Source of the DNA: Mesorhizobium sp. B2-3-12
Lineage (GTDB): Bacteria; Pseudomonadota; Alphaproteobacteria; Rhizobiales; Rhizobiaceae
Direction of reading: 5' to 3'
Assembly: GCF_006442205.1 (NCBI RefSeq)
Contig: NZ_VFVR01000002.1
Coordinates: 124,001 to 188,000 of the forward strand
DNA length: 64,000 nucleotides
Position numbers and translations under genes: made by a program. Positions 49,351 through 61,472 of the stretch are shown here, piece after piece (the first letter of the stretch is position 1; the number at the start of each line of letters is the position of its first letter). The notes under the pieces are model-generated. The model searched no databases. It was not told the DNA's origin and saw only the letters and a list, made by a program, of their open reading frames with translations.

Positions 49351-49793
49351 ACGGCTACCTGCTCGACAGATCCTTTGTCTCAGCCTTCGCACCCGATCGT
49401 CCCGCACTCCCGCATCCTATTCAAAAGTGGGTTGCCGAACAGCGCGAACAGGGAACCTGGTACATGTCTTCAATTGTCGTTCTGGAGGTGGAAAGAGGGA
49501 TTGCGAGATTGATGCGATCCGGCGGAACGGCAAAAGCGGACCGGTTGTCGCTTTGGTTCGGACGGCTTGTCCAGGAGTTCGATCAACGCATCATTCCGGT
49601 CGACTCAGCCGTTGGCCGGGAGGCCGGACAGCTAGAGGATGCGACCATCGCATGCGGCTCCAATCCGGGTTTGGCGGATGTCCTGATCGCCGCGACTGCT
49701 CGTTTGAACGATCTTTCCGTGCTGACAGCCAATGTCCAGCACTTTGCCACCCTTGGTGTGGCTTATCTCAATCCGTTCAATGGGGACATCTGA
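49347..49793 (+). CDS. PIN-domain (VapC-like) toxin
   Basis: A 148-residue PIN-domain ribonuclease partner of the antitoxin. Acidic residues Asp7 (LLDRSFVS), Glu47 (VVLEVERG) and Asp111 (GLADVLIAATA) are present. The usual LDTN start is changed to LDRS, and the fourth position of the TRNVADF-type motif is TANVQHF. Translation starts at TTG 49347, overlapping the antitoxin stop (TTGA). The active site may be weakened. It is likely an RNA endonuclease held inactive by its partner. Confidence 0.82.
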   Translation: MNGYLLDRSFVSAFAPDRPALPHPIQKWVAEQREQGTWYMSSIVVLEVERGIARLMRSGGTAKADRLSLWFGRLVQEFDQRIIPVDSAVGREAGQLEDATIACGSNPGLADVLIAATARLNDLSVLTANVQHFATLGVAYLNPFNGDI

Positions 49794-49803
49794 GGAGTTC
49801 CCG

Positions 49804-51987
49804 CTACAAAAAGCTTTGCGGGTCGATGTCGACCTGCACCCTGACCGAGCCTCTGACCTTCGGCCCTTCGGCCAGCATGGCCCTGATAAACCCCTGCATG
49901 TCGGCGCGCCGTTCGCCCTGGATCAGCAGGCGGAAGCGATGGCGGCCGCCGAGCAGGGACAGCGGCGCTTCGGCCGGTCCCAGTACAAAGAGATCCGACG
50001 CCTCCGGTGCCGCGCGGCGCAGGCCGCGTGCGTGGCCTTCCGCCTCCGCCCGGGTCACGGCGCTGACGATGACGCCGGCCAACCGGCCGAAGGGCGGCAA
50101 GGCAGCGCGTTCGCGCTCCGAAATCTCGCGCTGATAGAAGGATTCGGCGTCGCCGGAGACGATCGCCCGCATCACCGGATGATCGGGCTGGAAGGTCTGC
50201 AGCAGGCCAAGGCTCTTCTTGCCGGTGCGGCCGGCGCGGCCGGTCACCTGGCTGAGCAGCTGGAAGGTCCGCTCGGCGGCGCGCGGATCGCCATTGGCAA
50301 GGCCGAGATCGGCGTCGACGACGCCGACCAGCGTCATGTTCGGGAAATTGTGGCCCTTGGCGACCAGTTGCGTGCCGATGACGATATCGGCCTCGCCATT
50401 GGCGATTGCCTCCAGTTCCAGCCGCAACCGCCGTACACCCCCCATGATGTCCGACGACAGCACGATGGTGCGCGCGTCAGGGAAATGCGTCACCACCTCC
50501 TCGGCGATGCGTTCGACCCCCGGCCCGCACGCCACCAGATGGTCGAGCGTGCCGCATTCCGGACAGGCCTCGGGACGGCGCTCATTGTGGCCGCAATGGT
50601 GGCAGACCAACTGGCCGCGAAAGCGGTGTTCGACCAGCCAGGCCGAGCACACCGGGCAGCCGAAGCGGTGGCCGCAGACCCGGCACAGCGTCAGCGGTGC
50701 ATAGCCGCGCCGGTTGAGGAACAGCAGCGACTGCTCCTTCTTCTCCAGCGTCCGGCGCATATGCTCGATCAGCACCGGCGACAGGAAGCCGCCACGGGCC
50801 GGCGGCGCGCGCCGCATGTCGATCGATTTGAGATCGGGAAGTGCTGCCTCGGCGAAGCGGGCGGACAGAACGGCCCGGTTGTATTTGCCCTGGCTGGCAT
50901 TGACCCGGCTTTCGACCGACGGCGTCGCCGATGCCAGCACGACGGGGAAGCCGCCTATATGGCCGCGCACGACAGCCATGTCGCGCGCATTGTAGAAGAC
51001 GCGGTCTTCCTGCTTGTAGGCGGGGTCGTGCTCCTCGTCGACGACGATCAGGCCAAGCTCCTTGAACGGCAGGAACAGCGCCGAGCGCGCGCCGGCGACG
51101 ACGCGCACGCCGCCTTCCGCCACTTGCCGCCAGACTTTTTCGCGCATTCGCGGCGGCAGGTCGGAATGCCACTCGGCCGGCTTGGCGCCAAAACGCTGCT
51201 GGAAGCGTTCGAGGAAAGCGTGCGTCAGCGCGATCTCCGGCAGCAGGATGAGCACCTGGCCGCCCCGGTCGAGAGCTGCCGCCACCGCCTCGAAATAGAC
51301 CTCCGTCTTGCCCGATCCGGTGACGCCATCGAGCAGCGCGACATTGAACTCGCCGGCCGCGACATTGGCGCGCAGCATCGACGCGGCCTCGCTCTGGTCC
51401 GGCATCAGTTCGGGAACGGCATAGCTTGGGTCGGGCGCGGCCACCACCGGGCGCGGCGGGATCATCACCGTCTCGAACACGCCTTGCGCCTTCAGCCCCT
51501 CGATCACCGTCGACGACACGCCCGCGGCATGCGCGAGCCCGGAGCGCGTCCAGGCCAGCCCGCCTTCGGCCGTTTCCAGCACGCGCGCCCGCGCATCCGT
51601 CATCCGGTCGGGCATGACGAGCGTCCGCTGCAGCCCTTCGATCCAGGGTTCGGGATCAAAGGCCTCCGGCGCGCGCAGCAGCATGCGCGCCACCATGCCC
51701 GGCGCCGACAGCGTGTATTGCGCCACCCAGTCGACGAAGCGGCGCGTCGCGCGGTCGATGGGCGGACAGTCGAAAACCTGTTCGATCGGGCGCAGCTTTT
51801 TTGCGTCGACCTTCTCGACCACGCCGTCCCAGACGATGCCGGCGACCTGGCGCGGCCCGAGCGGCACGCGCACGATCGAGCCCGGCACCACGCGCATGCC
51901 GGCCGGCACGGCATAGGTGTAGGGGCGTTCGGCAGGCATTGGCACCAGCACCGGTGCGGCCGCGACAAAGGGCGAATCTTCGATCAT
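49804..51987 (-). CDS. priA: Primosomal protein N' (replication restart helicase PriA)
   Basis: A 727-residue helicase that reloads the replisome at stalled forks. Parts in order: N-terminal 3'-binding domain, Walker A (DGVTGSGKTEVYFE), DEEH box (VVDEEHDPAYKQ), zinc-binding pairs (CRVCGHRFGCPVC, CHHCGHNERRPEACPEC) and the GRAGRTGKKSLG helicase motif VI. Length matches E. coli PriA. The convergent toxin gene ends 10 bases past its stop. Confidence 0.95.
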   Translation of the reverse strand: MIEDSPFVAAAPVLVPMPAERPYTYAVPAGMRVVPGSIVRVPLGPRQVAGIVWDGVVEKVDAKKLRPIEQVFDCPPIDRATRRFVDWVAQYTLSAPGMVARMLLRAPEAFDPEPWIEGLQRTLVMPDRMTDARARVLETAEGGLAWTRSGLAHAAGVSSTVIEGLKAQGVFETVMIPPRPVVAAPDPSYAVPELMPDQSEAASMLRANVAAGEFNVALLDGVTGSGKTEVYFEAVAAALDRGGQVLILLPEIALTHAFLERFQQRFGAKPAEWHSDLPPRMREKVWRQVAEGGVRVVAGARSALFLPFKELGLIVVDEEHDPAYKQEDRVFYNARDMAVVRGHIGGFPVVLASATPSVESRVNASQGKYNRAVLSARFAEAALPDLKSIDMRRAPPARGGFLSPVLIEHMRRTLEKKEQSLLFLNRRGYAPLTLCRVCGHRFGCPVCSAWLVEHRFRGQLVCHHCGHNERRPEACPECGTLDHLVACGPGVERIAEEVVTHFPDARTIVLSSDIMGGVRRLRLELEAIANGEADIVIGTQLVAKGHNFPNMTLVGVVDADLGLANGDPRAAERTFQLLSQVTGRAGRTGKKSLGLLQTFQPDHPVMRAIVSGDAESFYQREISERERAALPPFGRLAGVIVSAVTRAEAEGHARGLRRAAPEASDLFVLGPAEAPLSLLGGRHRFRLLIQGERRADMQGFIRAMLAEGPKVRGSVRVQVDIDPQSFL

Positions 51988-52078
51988 GAGGCGTGACCTT
52001 GCCCCGACTTTGGTCTAGATCAAAGAGCAACGCTGAACGTGCCTTCCCAAGCACGACGAAATCGTCAGGAGACCCGCC

Positions 52079-52735
52079 ATGAAATTTTTTGTCGACACCG
52101 CCGACGTCAAGGATATCCGTGAGCTGAACGATCTGGGACTGCTCGACGGCGTCACCACCAATCCGTCGCTGATTCTCAAATCCGGCGGCAAGATCGCCGA
52201 TGTCACCAAGCAGATCTGCGACATCGTCAAAGGCCCGGTCTCGGCGGAAGTCGTGGCGAGCGAGTACAAGGATATGATGGCCGAGGCCGAGGTGCTGGCC
52301 AAGATAGCGCCCAATGTCTGCATCAAGGTGCCGCTGACGCTGGACGGCCTGAGGGCCTGCAAGACGATCCGCACCGAAATGAACCGCATGGTCAATGTGA
52401 CGCTGTGCTTCTCGGCCAACCAGGCGCTGCTCGCCGCCAAGGCCGGCGCTTCGTTCATTTCGCCCTTCGTCGGACGCGTCGACGACACCGGCGCGGACGG
52501 CATGGAGCTGATCCAGGAAATCCGTCAGATCTACGACAATTACGATTTCCAGACCGAAATCCTCGTCGCCTCCGTGCGTACGGTGAACCATATCAAGCAG
52601 GCGGCGCTCATCGGCGCCGACGTCGTCACCGCGCCGCCGGCCACACTGAAGGCATTGGTGAAACACCCGCTGACCGACAAGGGTCTGGAGCAGTTCACCG
52701 CCGACTGGGCCAAGACCGGCCAGAAGATCGGCTGA
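52079..52735 (+). CDS. fsa: Fructose-6-phosphate aldolase / transaldolase-like (Fsa/TalC)
   Basis: A 218-residue TIM-barrel class I aldolase of the small transaldolase family. [30 protein letters not shown], the Schiff-base lysine in [34 protein letters not shown] and [23 protein letters not shown] are present. It either aldolises dihydroxyacetone and glyceraldehyde 3-phosphate or acts as transaldolase. GGAGA precedes the ATG. Ended by a strong bidirectional terminator. Confidence 0.93.
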   Translation: MKFFVDTADVKDIRELNDLGLLDGVTTNPSLILKSGGKIADVTKQICDIVKGPVSAEVVASEYKDMMAEAEVLAKIAPNVCIKVPLTLDGLRACKTIRTEMNRMVNVTLCFSANQALLAAKAGASFISPFVGRVDDTGADGMELIQEIRQIYDNYDFQTEILVASVRTVNHIKQAALIGADVVTAPPATLKALVKHPLTDKGLEQFTADWAKTGQKIG

Positions 52736-52748
52736 GACCATTCAGCTT

Positions 52749-52786
52749 CCAACAAAAAAGGCCGGGCAACCGGCCTTTTTTGTTGG
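52749..52786. terminator. Bidirectional terminator between fsa and ftsK
   Basis: A perfect 17-bp stem (outer CCAAC, six A, then GGCCGG) with a GCAA loop; T-runs occur on both strands, so it stops both convergent genes. Confidence 0.92.
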
Positions 52787-52804
52787 TCTGGTGGCACCTG
52801 CAGC

Positions 52805-55267
<2,463 letters not shown>

Positions 55268-55486
55268 TCTGAGGACTCACTGTGAACCGACCGCTGACCA
55301 ATAGGGAGCGAGTGGTTAACAGTTACTTCCCGCCGCGGGTCCCGGAGCAGTCGAATTTTTTTCGAGGCCCTATCGACAAATTGGAATTTCCGGGGATGTC
55401 GGGCAGGACCAGAAAGGGGCAAGCCCTCTGCCATGACGGATCTGCCCGGCGAGAGCCAGGGTCGGGTGCGTACGAGGCCGGAATGC

Positions 55487-56065
55487 TTAGCTGGCCGTCT
55501 TGCCGTGCCGGACGAGATCCTGGGCGATGGACAGTTGCAGAGCCTGCGCCAGTTCGCGCGCGGCTCGGTTCTCGGCGTCGATCTGCGCCCGGTAGGAGGC
55601 GAACTCCTGACGCGGCCTGTCGAAGGACGAGGTGATCGCCCGCTTGCCAACGGCGATCACGGCGCCGGTTTTCGCGTCGGTCAGCGTGTAGCCGGCGGTC
55701 AGCGTCACCGAACCGGCGGTCGGCTCGTCTTCATCGGTTCCATTCTGGACCAGCGCCGCCGAATCGACGCCCTCGCTCACGCCGAGATCGAGCGAATAGA
55801 GCGGCGAGGCCGGCTCGCCGGCGCCACGCCCGAACCCGAAGATCAGATTGTTGCGCACTTGCTGGGCATAGCGCGTCTTGACCGGCTTGATTGCGATCGA
55901 CGCCAGTTCGGCATTGGCGGCGGAGCCTGTCGACAGCGGCGCGCTCGAATAGAGCGGTCGCACCTGGCAGGCCGAGACGAGCGCAAGCGAGCCGACAAGG
56001 CCGGCAAGCGCGATGTGGCGCAGCAGAGGGCCCAGCTCCGTCTTTTTCCGATCAGGCAACGACAT
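55487..56065 (-). CDS. lptE: LPS-assembly lipoprotein LptE
   Basis: A 192-residue outer-membrane lipoprotein that plugs LptD during LPS export. The lipobox LVSAC follows a hydrophobic segment ([15 protein letters not shown]), then QVRPLYSS (family motif) and a beta-rich body ending in a helical tail ([21 protein letters not shown]). The start overlaps leuS by 14 bases, the usual leuS-lptE order. Confidence 0.88.
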   Translation of the reverse strand: MSLPDRKKTELGPLLRHIALAGLVGSLALVSACQVRPLYSSAPLSTGSAANAELASIAIKPVKTRYAQQVRNNLIFGFGRGAGEPASPLYSLDLGVSEGVDSAALVQNGTDEDEPTAGSVTLTAGYTLTDAKTGAVIAVGKRAITSSFDRPRQEFASYRAQIDAENRAARELAQALQLSIAQDLVRHGKTAS

Positions 56066-58676
56066 TGACGATCCTCTGCGGCACGATGATCACCTTGCGC
56101 GGAGCCTTACCTTCAAGTGCTTTCTGCACGAAGTCGAGAGCCAAGACCGCTTTTTCGACCGCACCTTGGTCCGCGTCGCGGGCAATTGTCAAATCCCCCC
56201 GCTTCTTGCCGTTGACCTGAACCGGATAGGTGACTTCGTTGTCGACGACCAGCGCCGGATCGAAGACCGGCCACGGCCGCTCGGCGACCAGATCGGTGCC
56301 GCCCAGCGCCTCCCAGCACTCCTCGGCCAGATGCGGCATCACGGGCGCGATCAGATGCACCATGATCTCCACCGCCTGGCGGCACGCGCTTTTCAACACT
56401 GCGTCGGCCTTGCCTTCGACCACCTCGTTGAGCGGCGTGGTCAACACATTGGCCAGTTCATAGATGCGGGCGATGGCGCGGTTGAAGGCGAGCTTCTCGA
56501 TGTCCTCGCCGACCGCCTTCAGTATCTTGTGCGTGGCCTTCGAGACCGCTCCGGCCTCACCGGCGGTGGCCGCGGCAGGATTGACGCCCGCCAACGTCTC
56601 GGCCGCCATCGACACCAGGCGCCAGACGCGCTGCATGAAGCGATGCGCGCCGGCGGCGCCGTCGTCGGTCCACTCGACATCGCGCTCGGGTGGCGAATCC
56701 GACAGCATGAACCAGCGCGCGGTATCGGCGCCGTAGCCATCCGTAATGTCTTCCGGGCTCACCGTGTTCTTCTTCGACTTCGACATCTTCTCGAGCGGGC
56801 CGATGGTGACCGTCTCGCCCGTAGCGATGTCGATGGCGCTGCGCTTGCCGTCGACGTCTTCCAGCCGTACTTCGGTCGGCGCCAGCCAGCGGCCATTCGA
56901 TGCCGAGCCGACACGATAGGTCTCGTGCACCACCATGCCTTGCGTGAACAAGCCCTTGAACGGCTCGGCCAAATCGACATGGCCGGTCTCGCGCATGGCG
57001 CGGGTGAAGAAACGTGAATAGAGCAGATGCAGGATCGCATGCTCGATGCCGCCAATATACTGGTCGACGGCGAGCCATTCATTGGCCGCTTTAGGGTCGG
57101 TCGGCTCATGCGCCCACGGCGCCGTGAAGCGGGCGAAATACCAGGACGAATCGACGAACGTGTCCATCGTGTCCGTTTCGCGCCGCGCGTCCTTGCCGCA
57201 TTGCGGGCACTTCACATGCCGCCAGGTCGGATGGCGGTCGAGCGGATTGCCCGGCCTGTCGAAATCGACATCGTCCGGCAGTTTGACCGGCAGGTCGGCC
57301 TTCGGCACCGGCACCACGCCGCAATCCTCGCAGTGGATCATCGGGATCGGGCAGCCCCAGTAGCGTTGCCGCGAAATGCCCCAGTCGCGCAGGCGGAAGT
57401 TCACCTTGCGCTCGGCCATAGGCCGATTGCCGATCGTCTTCTGTTCCAGCAGCCTGGCGACTTCGTCGAAGGCCAGATCCGGCTTCATCCCGTCGAGGAA
57501 GCGCGAATTGATCATCGCGCCGTCGTCGGCATAGGCCACGTCGATCACCTGGAAAGTCGACGGATTCTCACCTTCCGGCATCACCACCGGCACCACCGGC
57601 AGGCCGTATTTGTTGGCGAAGTCGAGGTCGCGCTGGTCATGCGCCGGGCAGCCGAAGATGGCGCCGGTGCCGTATTCCATCAGCACGAAATTGGCGACAT
57701 AGACAGGCAGCGTCCAGGTCTCGTCGAAGGGGTGGACGACACGGATGCCGGTATCGAAGCCCTTCTTCTCCGCCGTCTCCAGCGCCGCCACCGAAGTGCC
57801 CATATGGCGCACTTCCTCGATGAATTTCGCCAGCGCCGGATTGGTCGCTGCGGCCTTTTTGGCCAGCGGATGATCGGCGGCGATCGCCATGAAGGAGGCG
57901 CCGAAAATAGTGTCGGGCCGCGTCGTGTAGACTTCCAGCTCATGCTCGCCGGCAATGTCCGAAGCCAGCGGCCAGCGGATCAGCAGGCCTTCCGAACGGC
58001 CGATCCAGTTCTGCTGCATCAGCTTCACTTTTTCGGGCCACTCGCCGAGGCCGTCGAGCGAATCGAGCAGGTCCTGCGCGAAATCGGTGATTTTGAAGAA
58101 CCACTGCGTCAGCTCGCGCTGTTCGACCAGCGCGCCCGAACGCCAGCCGCGCCCGTCGATGACCTGTTCGTTGGCGAGCACGGTCATGTCCTCGGGGTCC
58201 CAATTGACCTTGGAGGATTTGCGCGTCACCAGCCCCTTCTCGACAAAGTCGAGGAACAGCATCTGCTGGCGGTGGTAGTAGTCGACGTCGCAGGTGGCGA
58301 ATTCGCGCGCCCAGTCCAGCGACAGGCCCATCACCTTGAGCTGCTCGCGCATGGTGGCGATGTTCTGGTAGGTCCACTCCTTGGGATGGACCTTGTTCTG
58401 CATCGCCGCGTTTTCGGCCGGCATGCCGAAGGCGTCCCAGCCCATCGGATGCAGCACGTTGAAACCCTTGGCCCGCTTGTAGCGCGCCACCACGTCGCCC
58501 ATCGTGTAATTGCGGGTATGGCCGATATGGATGCGCCCCGACGGATAGGGGAACATCTCCAGCACATAGTATTTCGGGCGCGGATCGTCATTGTGCGCCT
58601 CGAAAAGCTTCTTTTCGGCCCACGCCTTCTGCCATTTGGGTTCTGACGCGCGCGGATTGTATCGTTCGGTTGCCAT
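56052..58676 (-). CDS. leuS: Leucine--tRNA ligase
   Basis: An 874-residue class I synthetase. HIGH region: [20 protein letters not shown]; the CP1 editing domain lies between about residues 220 and 420; the KMSKS loop is [14 protein letters not shown]; the anticodon domain follows. The zinc-type pair CEDCG and CPQCG are present. The ATG at 58676 begins [15 protein letters not shown], the family N-terminus. It extends 14 bases into lptE. Confidence 0.97.
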   Translation of the reverse strand: MATERYNPRASEPKWQKAWAEKKLFEAHNDDPRPKYYVLEMFPYPSGRIHIGHTRNYTMGDVVARYKRAKGFNVLHPMGWDAFGMPAENAAMQNKVHPKEWTYQNIATMREQLKVMGLSLDWAREFATCDVDYYHRQQMLFLDFVEKGLVTRKSSKVNWDPEDMTVLANEQVIDGRGWRSGALVEQRELTQWFFKITDFAQDLLDSLDGLGEWPEKVKLMQQNWIGRSEGLLIRWPLASDIAGEHELEVYTTRPDTIFGASFMAIAADHPLAKKAAATNPALAKFIEEVRHMGTSVAALETAEKKGFDTGIRVVHPFDETWTLPVYVANFVLMEYGTGAIFGCPAHDQRDLDFANKYGLPVVPVVMPEGENPSTFQVIDVAYADDGAMINSRFLDGMKPDLAFDEVARLLEQKTIGNRPMAERKVNFRLRDWGISRQRYWGCPIPMIHCEDCGVVPVPKADLPVKLPDDVDFDRPGNPLDRHPTWRHVKCPQCGKDARRETDTMDTFVDSSWYFARFTAPWAHEPTDPKAANEWLAVDQYIGGIEHAILHLLYSRFFTRAMRETGHVDLAEPFKGLFTQGMVVHETYRVGSASNGRWLAPTEVRLEDVDGKRSAIDIATGETVTIGPLEKMSKSKKNTVSPEDITDGYGADTARWFMLSDSPPERDVEWTDDGAAGAHRFMQRVWRLVSMAAETLAGVNPAAATAGEAGAVSKATHKILKAVGEDIEKLAFNRAIARIYELANVLTTPLNEVVEGKADAVLKSACRQAVEIMVHLIAPVMPHLAEECWEALGGTDLVAERPWPVFDPALVVDNEVTYPVQVNGKKRGDLTIARDADQGAVEKAVLALDFVQKALEGKAPRKVIIVPQRIVNVVA

Positions 58677-58832
58677 GAGACGTTTTTCACTTAAAAGCAT
58701 GCGAGAACCGCTGGCGACTGGCTCGGCGGTTCAGGGAATGTGGTCCGGGTGTTCACCATGGTTTGGCAAACCCGTCAACCATATGGGCATCGCGGCGGCC
58801 AAAAACGCCGGTCAAAACAGCGGGAATTGCAT

Positions 58833-59495
58833 ATGGGTGACGCGGTTCAGCAGTTTTTCGCGGTCAAGGCGAAGATCGCCGCCGCCGAGCGGGAGGCAGG
58901 CCGTGAAGCCGGCGCGGTGACGTTGGTGGCGGTCTCCAAGACCTTCGACGCCGTCGATATCCAACCGGTGATCGAGGCCGGCCAGCGCGTCTTCGGCGAG
59001 AACCGCGTCCAGGAAGCGCAGGGCAAATGGCCTGGCCTGAAGGCAACTTTCCCCGATATCGAACTGCACCTGATCGGCCCGCTGCAGTCGAACAAGGCGA
59101 AGGAGGCGGTGGCGCTGTTCGACGTCATCGAAACGGTCGACCGCGACAAGATCGCCGCCGAACTCGCCAAGGAAATCGCCCGCCAAGGCCAGGCGCCAAA
59201 GCTCTATGTCCAGGTCAACACCGGCTCCGAACCACAAAAAGCCGGCATCGAGCCCCGCGACGCCGTCGCTTTCGTCCAGCGCTGCCGGGACGTCCACGGC
59301 CTCGCCATCGAAGGCCTGATGTGCATCCCGCCGGCCGACGAGAACCCCGGCCCCCACTTCGCCTTGCTGGAGAAGCTCGGCAGGGAAGCCGGCGTCGCCA
59401 AACTGTCGATGGGCATGTCCGGTGACTACGAGACGGCTATCGCCTTCGGCGCCACCAGCGTGCGAGTGGGCTCGGCGATCTTCGGCAGCCGGTGA
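58833..59495 (+). CDS. YggS-family pyridoxal phosphate homeostasis protein
   Basis: A 220-residue PLP-binding protein of the YggS/PLPBP family. The PLP lysine lies in LVAVSKTFDAVDI, then FGENRVQEAQGKW, LHLIGPLQSNKAKEAV, LYVQVNTGSEPQKAGI and KLSMGMSGDYETAIAFGATSVRVGSAIFG. These proteins keep free PLP low and bind no other substrate known. The ATG at 58833 is chosen because longer readings add unrelated sequence. Divergent from leuS. Confidence 0.93.
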   Translation: MGDAVQQFFAVKAKIAAAEREAGREAGAVTLVAVSKTFDAVDIQPVIEAGQRVFGENRVQEAQGKWPGLKATFPDIELHLIGPLQSNKAKEAVALFDVIETVDRDKIAAELAKEIARQGQAPKLYVQVNTGSEPQKAGIEPRDAVAFVQRCRDVHGLAIEGLMCIPPADENPGPHFALLEKLGREAGVAKLSMGMSGDYETAIAFGATSVRVGSAIFGSR

Positions 59496-59524
59496 CATTT
59501 CCCCGTATCTTCCGCTGGAGTTGA

Positions 59525-59553
59525 TTGATAATCCAAGACTATCGCGCTATATC
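59525..59553 (+). promoter_or_regulatory. Probable promoter of the second toxin-antitoxin operon
   Basis: TTGATA (59525-59530) and TATATC (59548-59553) are separated by exactly 17 bases. An inverted repeat CTAGC-CAA-GCTAG follows directly. Confidence 0.6.
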
Positions 59554-59565
59554 TAGCCAAGCTAG
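59553..59565. promoter_or_regulatory. Operator-like palindrome of the second toxin-antitoxin operon
   Basis: CTAGC-CAA-GCTAG, starting in the -10 box and ending 13 bases upstream of the antitoxin start codon. Phd/YefM antitoxins repress their operons at such sites; binding is inferred. Confidence 0.55.
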
Positions 59566-59578
59566 CTAGGAGCTGCGA

Positions 59579-59833
59579 ATGAACTGGCATCTTCAGGACG
59601 CAAAGAACAATTTTTCGAAGGTGGTTCAACAGGCGAGGACCGAAGGCCCTCAGACCGTGACGCTTCGTGGCGAACGGGCCGTGGTCGTGCTGTCCGTGGA
59701 GGACTACGACCGCCTGGCCGGGAAGAAGAAATCGCTCGGCGAATATCTGCTGACTGGTCCCGGCTGGGACGATGAGTTCGACAAGGAAATTACCCGTCGC
59801 CCGGACACCATGGTCCGGGATGTCGACCTCTGA
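59579..59833 (+). CDS. Antitoxin, Phd/YefM family
   Basis: An 84-residue antitoxin with the Phd fold: WHLQDAKNNFSKVVQQARTEG, VTLRGERAVVVLSVEDYDRLAG; the acidic and basic C-terminal tail (WDDEFDKEITRRPDTM) is the part that wraps the toxin. TAGGAGC is upstream. Overlaps the toxin start (TGATG). Confidence 0.9.
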   Translation: MNWHLQDAKNNFSKVVQQARTEGPQTVTLRGERAVVVLSVEDYDRLAGKKKSLGEYLLTGPGWDDEFDKEITRRPDTMVRDVDL

Positions 59834-60234
59834 TGTACCTGTTCGACACGAACGTAGTTTCGGATGTGCAGAGGCGCCTGCCGAAGCCGACCGCCTGGGT
59901 GGCTTCGGTTGATCCGGCATCAATCAGCCTTAGCGTAATTACTCTTGGCGAGATCGAGCGGGGAATCGTCAAGCAGCGCAAGGTCGACCCTGTTCGGGCA
60001 GCGAGGCTCGACATCTGGCTGCGAGAATTGCGAAGAGACAATGCGGACCGAATTCTTCCAGTCACGGAAGAGGTTGCCTTGGCATGGAGCCGCATCACCG
60101 CAGGTCGGACTCAAGGCAGCGCGGACATGCTCATTGCGGCGACCGCTCTCGTCCATGACCTTGTCGTGGTCACCCGCAATGTCGCCGACTTCGAAGACAT
60201 GGGCGTCACCGTGCTTAACCCTTGGGATGCCTGA
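59833..60234 (+). CDS. PIN-domain (VapC-family) toxin
   Basis: A 133-residue PIN-domain ribonuclease with all four catalytic positions: LFDTNVVSD, ITLGEIERG, SADMLIAATA and TRNVADFED. It probably cleaves RNA (often tRNA in this family) when freed from its antitoxin. The ATG overlaps the antitoxin stop. Confidence 0.92.
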   Translation: MYLFDTNVVSDVQRRLPKPTAWVASVDPASISLSVITLGEIERGIVKQRKVDPVRAARLDIWLRELRRDNADRILPVTEEVALAWSRITAGRTQGSADMLIAATALVHDLVVVTRNVADFEDMGVTVLNPWDA

Positions 60235-60361
60235 CCTTGCGCGAGTCGACACATCTTTCTTAGGCCAATCGGCGGGCGCACTTGCGCCAGAGCTTGAAAC
60301 GAAACGGGCCGTTCCTATTTCCGTGGTGTCGTTCATTCCTTTTTCTCCTGGAGCCTTCACC

Positions 60362-61411
60362 ATGCGTTACAATCAGCTTGGAAATACGGGGCTATTCGTC
60401 TCCGAACTTTGCCTGGGCACCATGACCTTCGGCGCCGCCGGCCAGAACGCCCAATGGGGCCTGATCGCCAGCCTCGACCAGAAGGGCGTCAACGAGATCG
60501 TCGGCCGCTCGATCGCCGCCGGCGTCAACTTCTTCGACACGGCCGACGTCTATTCGTTCGGCGAGTCCGAACGCCTGCTCGGCCAGTCGCTCAGGGATCT
60601 CGGCGTTGCCCGGTCGAGCGTGGTCATCGCCACCAAGGTCCATGGCGCCATGGGCGAAGGCGCTAACCAGCGCGGCTCCTCGCGCGGCCACATCATGGAT
60701 TCGGTCGATGCCAGCCTCGAACGGCTGCAGCTCGACCATATCGATCTCTATCAGTTGCACGGCGCCGACGCGGTGACGCCGATCGACGAGACCCTGCGGG
60801 CGCTCGATGATCTCGTCTCCAGCGGCAAGGTCCGCTATGTCGGTGTGTCCAACTGGCAGGCCTGGCGCATCGCCAAGGCTCTCGGCATTGCCGACCGCAA
60901 GGGCTTTGCCCACTTCGAAACCATCCAGTCCTATTATTCGATCGCCGGCCGCGACCTCGAGCGCGAGATCGTGCCGCTGATCAACGAGGAGAAGCTCGGC
61001 CTGATGGTGTGGTCGCCGATGGCCGGCGGGCTGCTCTCCGGCAAATACGGCCCCGGCGCGCCTGGCAATGGCGAGGGTCGCCGCGCATCCTTCAACTTCC
61101 CGCCGGTCAACGAGGACCGCGCCTGGGCAGCGGTCGCCGTCATGCGCGAGGTCGCCAGGAAGCATGGTGTCAGCGTCGCCACCGTGGCGCTGGGCTATGT
61201 CCTGGCCAAGCCCTTCGTCATGAGCGTCATCATCGGCGCCAGCCGCATGGAGCAGCTCGAACAGAACCTCGCCGCCACCAGCCTCAAGCTCGACGCCGAC
61301 GACCTCGCCAGACTGGACGAAGTCAGCGCTCTGCCGGCCGAATATCCCGGCTGGATGGTCGAACGCCAGGCCGCGGGCCGTCGTCCGGCGCCCTTCGTGC
61401 CGAAGGCGTAA
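60362..61411 (+). CDS. Aldo/keto reductase
   Basis: A 349-residue NADPH-dependent aldo/keto reductase of the AKR7/11/12-like branch. FDTADVYSFGESE holds the Asp and Tyr of the catalytic tetrad, ATKVHGAMG the Lys, and DLYQLHGAD the His. The C-terminal cofactor segment VIIGASRMEQLEQNL is present. TGGAG is upstream of the ATG. The substrate is unknown; it may be linked to the LysR regulator, transporter and second reductase downstream. Confidence 0.9.
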   Translation: MRYNQLGNTGLFVSELCLGTMTFGAAGQNAQWGLIASLDQKGVNEIVGRSIAAGVNFFDTADVYSFGESERLLGQSLRDLGVARSSVVIATKVHGAMGEGANQRGSSRGHIMDSVDASLERLQLDHIDLYQLHGADAVTPIDETLRALDDLVSSGKVRYVGVSNWQAWRIAKALGIADRKGFAHFETIQSYYSIAGRDLEREIVPLINEEKLGLMVWSPMAGGLLSGKYGPGAPGNGEGRRASFNFPPVNEDRAWAAVAVMREVARKHGVSVATVALGYVLAKPFVMSVIIGASRMEQLEQNLAATSLKLDADDLARLDEVSALPAEYPGWMVERQAAGRRPAPFVPKA

Positions 61412-61439
61412 CCGCCGCGACGGCAAAGCCCACCTTTCG

Positions 61440-61469
61440 AAGCCGCGTGCCCAATGGACGCGCGGCTTT
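61440..61469. terminator. Candidate bidirectional terminator
   Basis: A stem AAGCCGCG / CGCGGCTT with a 13-nt loop lies between the convergent aldo/keto reductase and LysR genes. The T-tract is short (TTT), so it may be weak. Confidence 0.4.
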
Positions 61470-61472
61470 CGA

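Noticed and set aside
49732..51996. A 754-codon open frame antisense to priA
   Set aside because: It mirrors priA in a high-GC region, is rich in Arg, His, Asp and Gln without any domain, and priA is unmistakable on the other strand.
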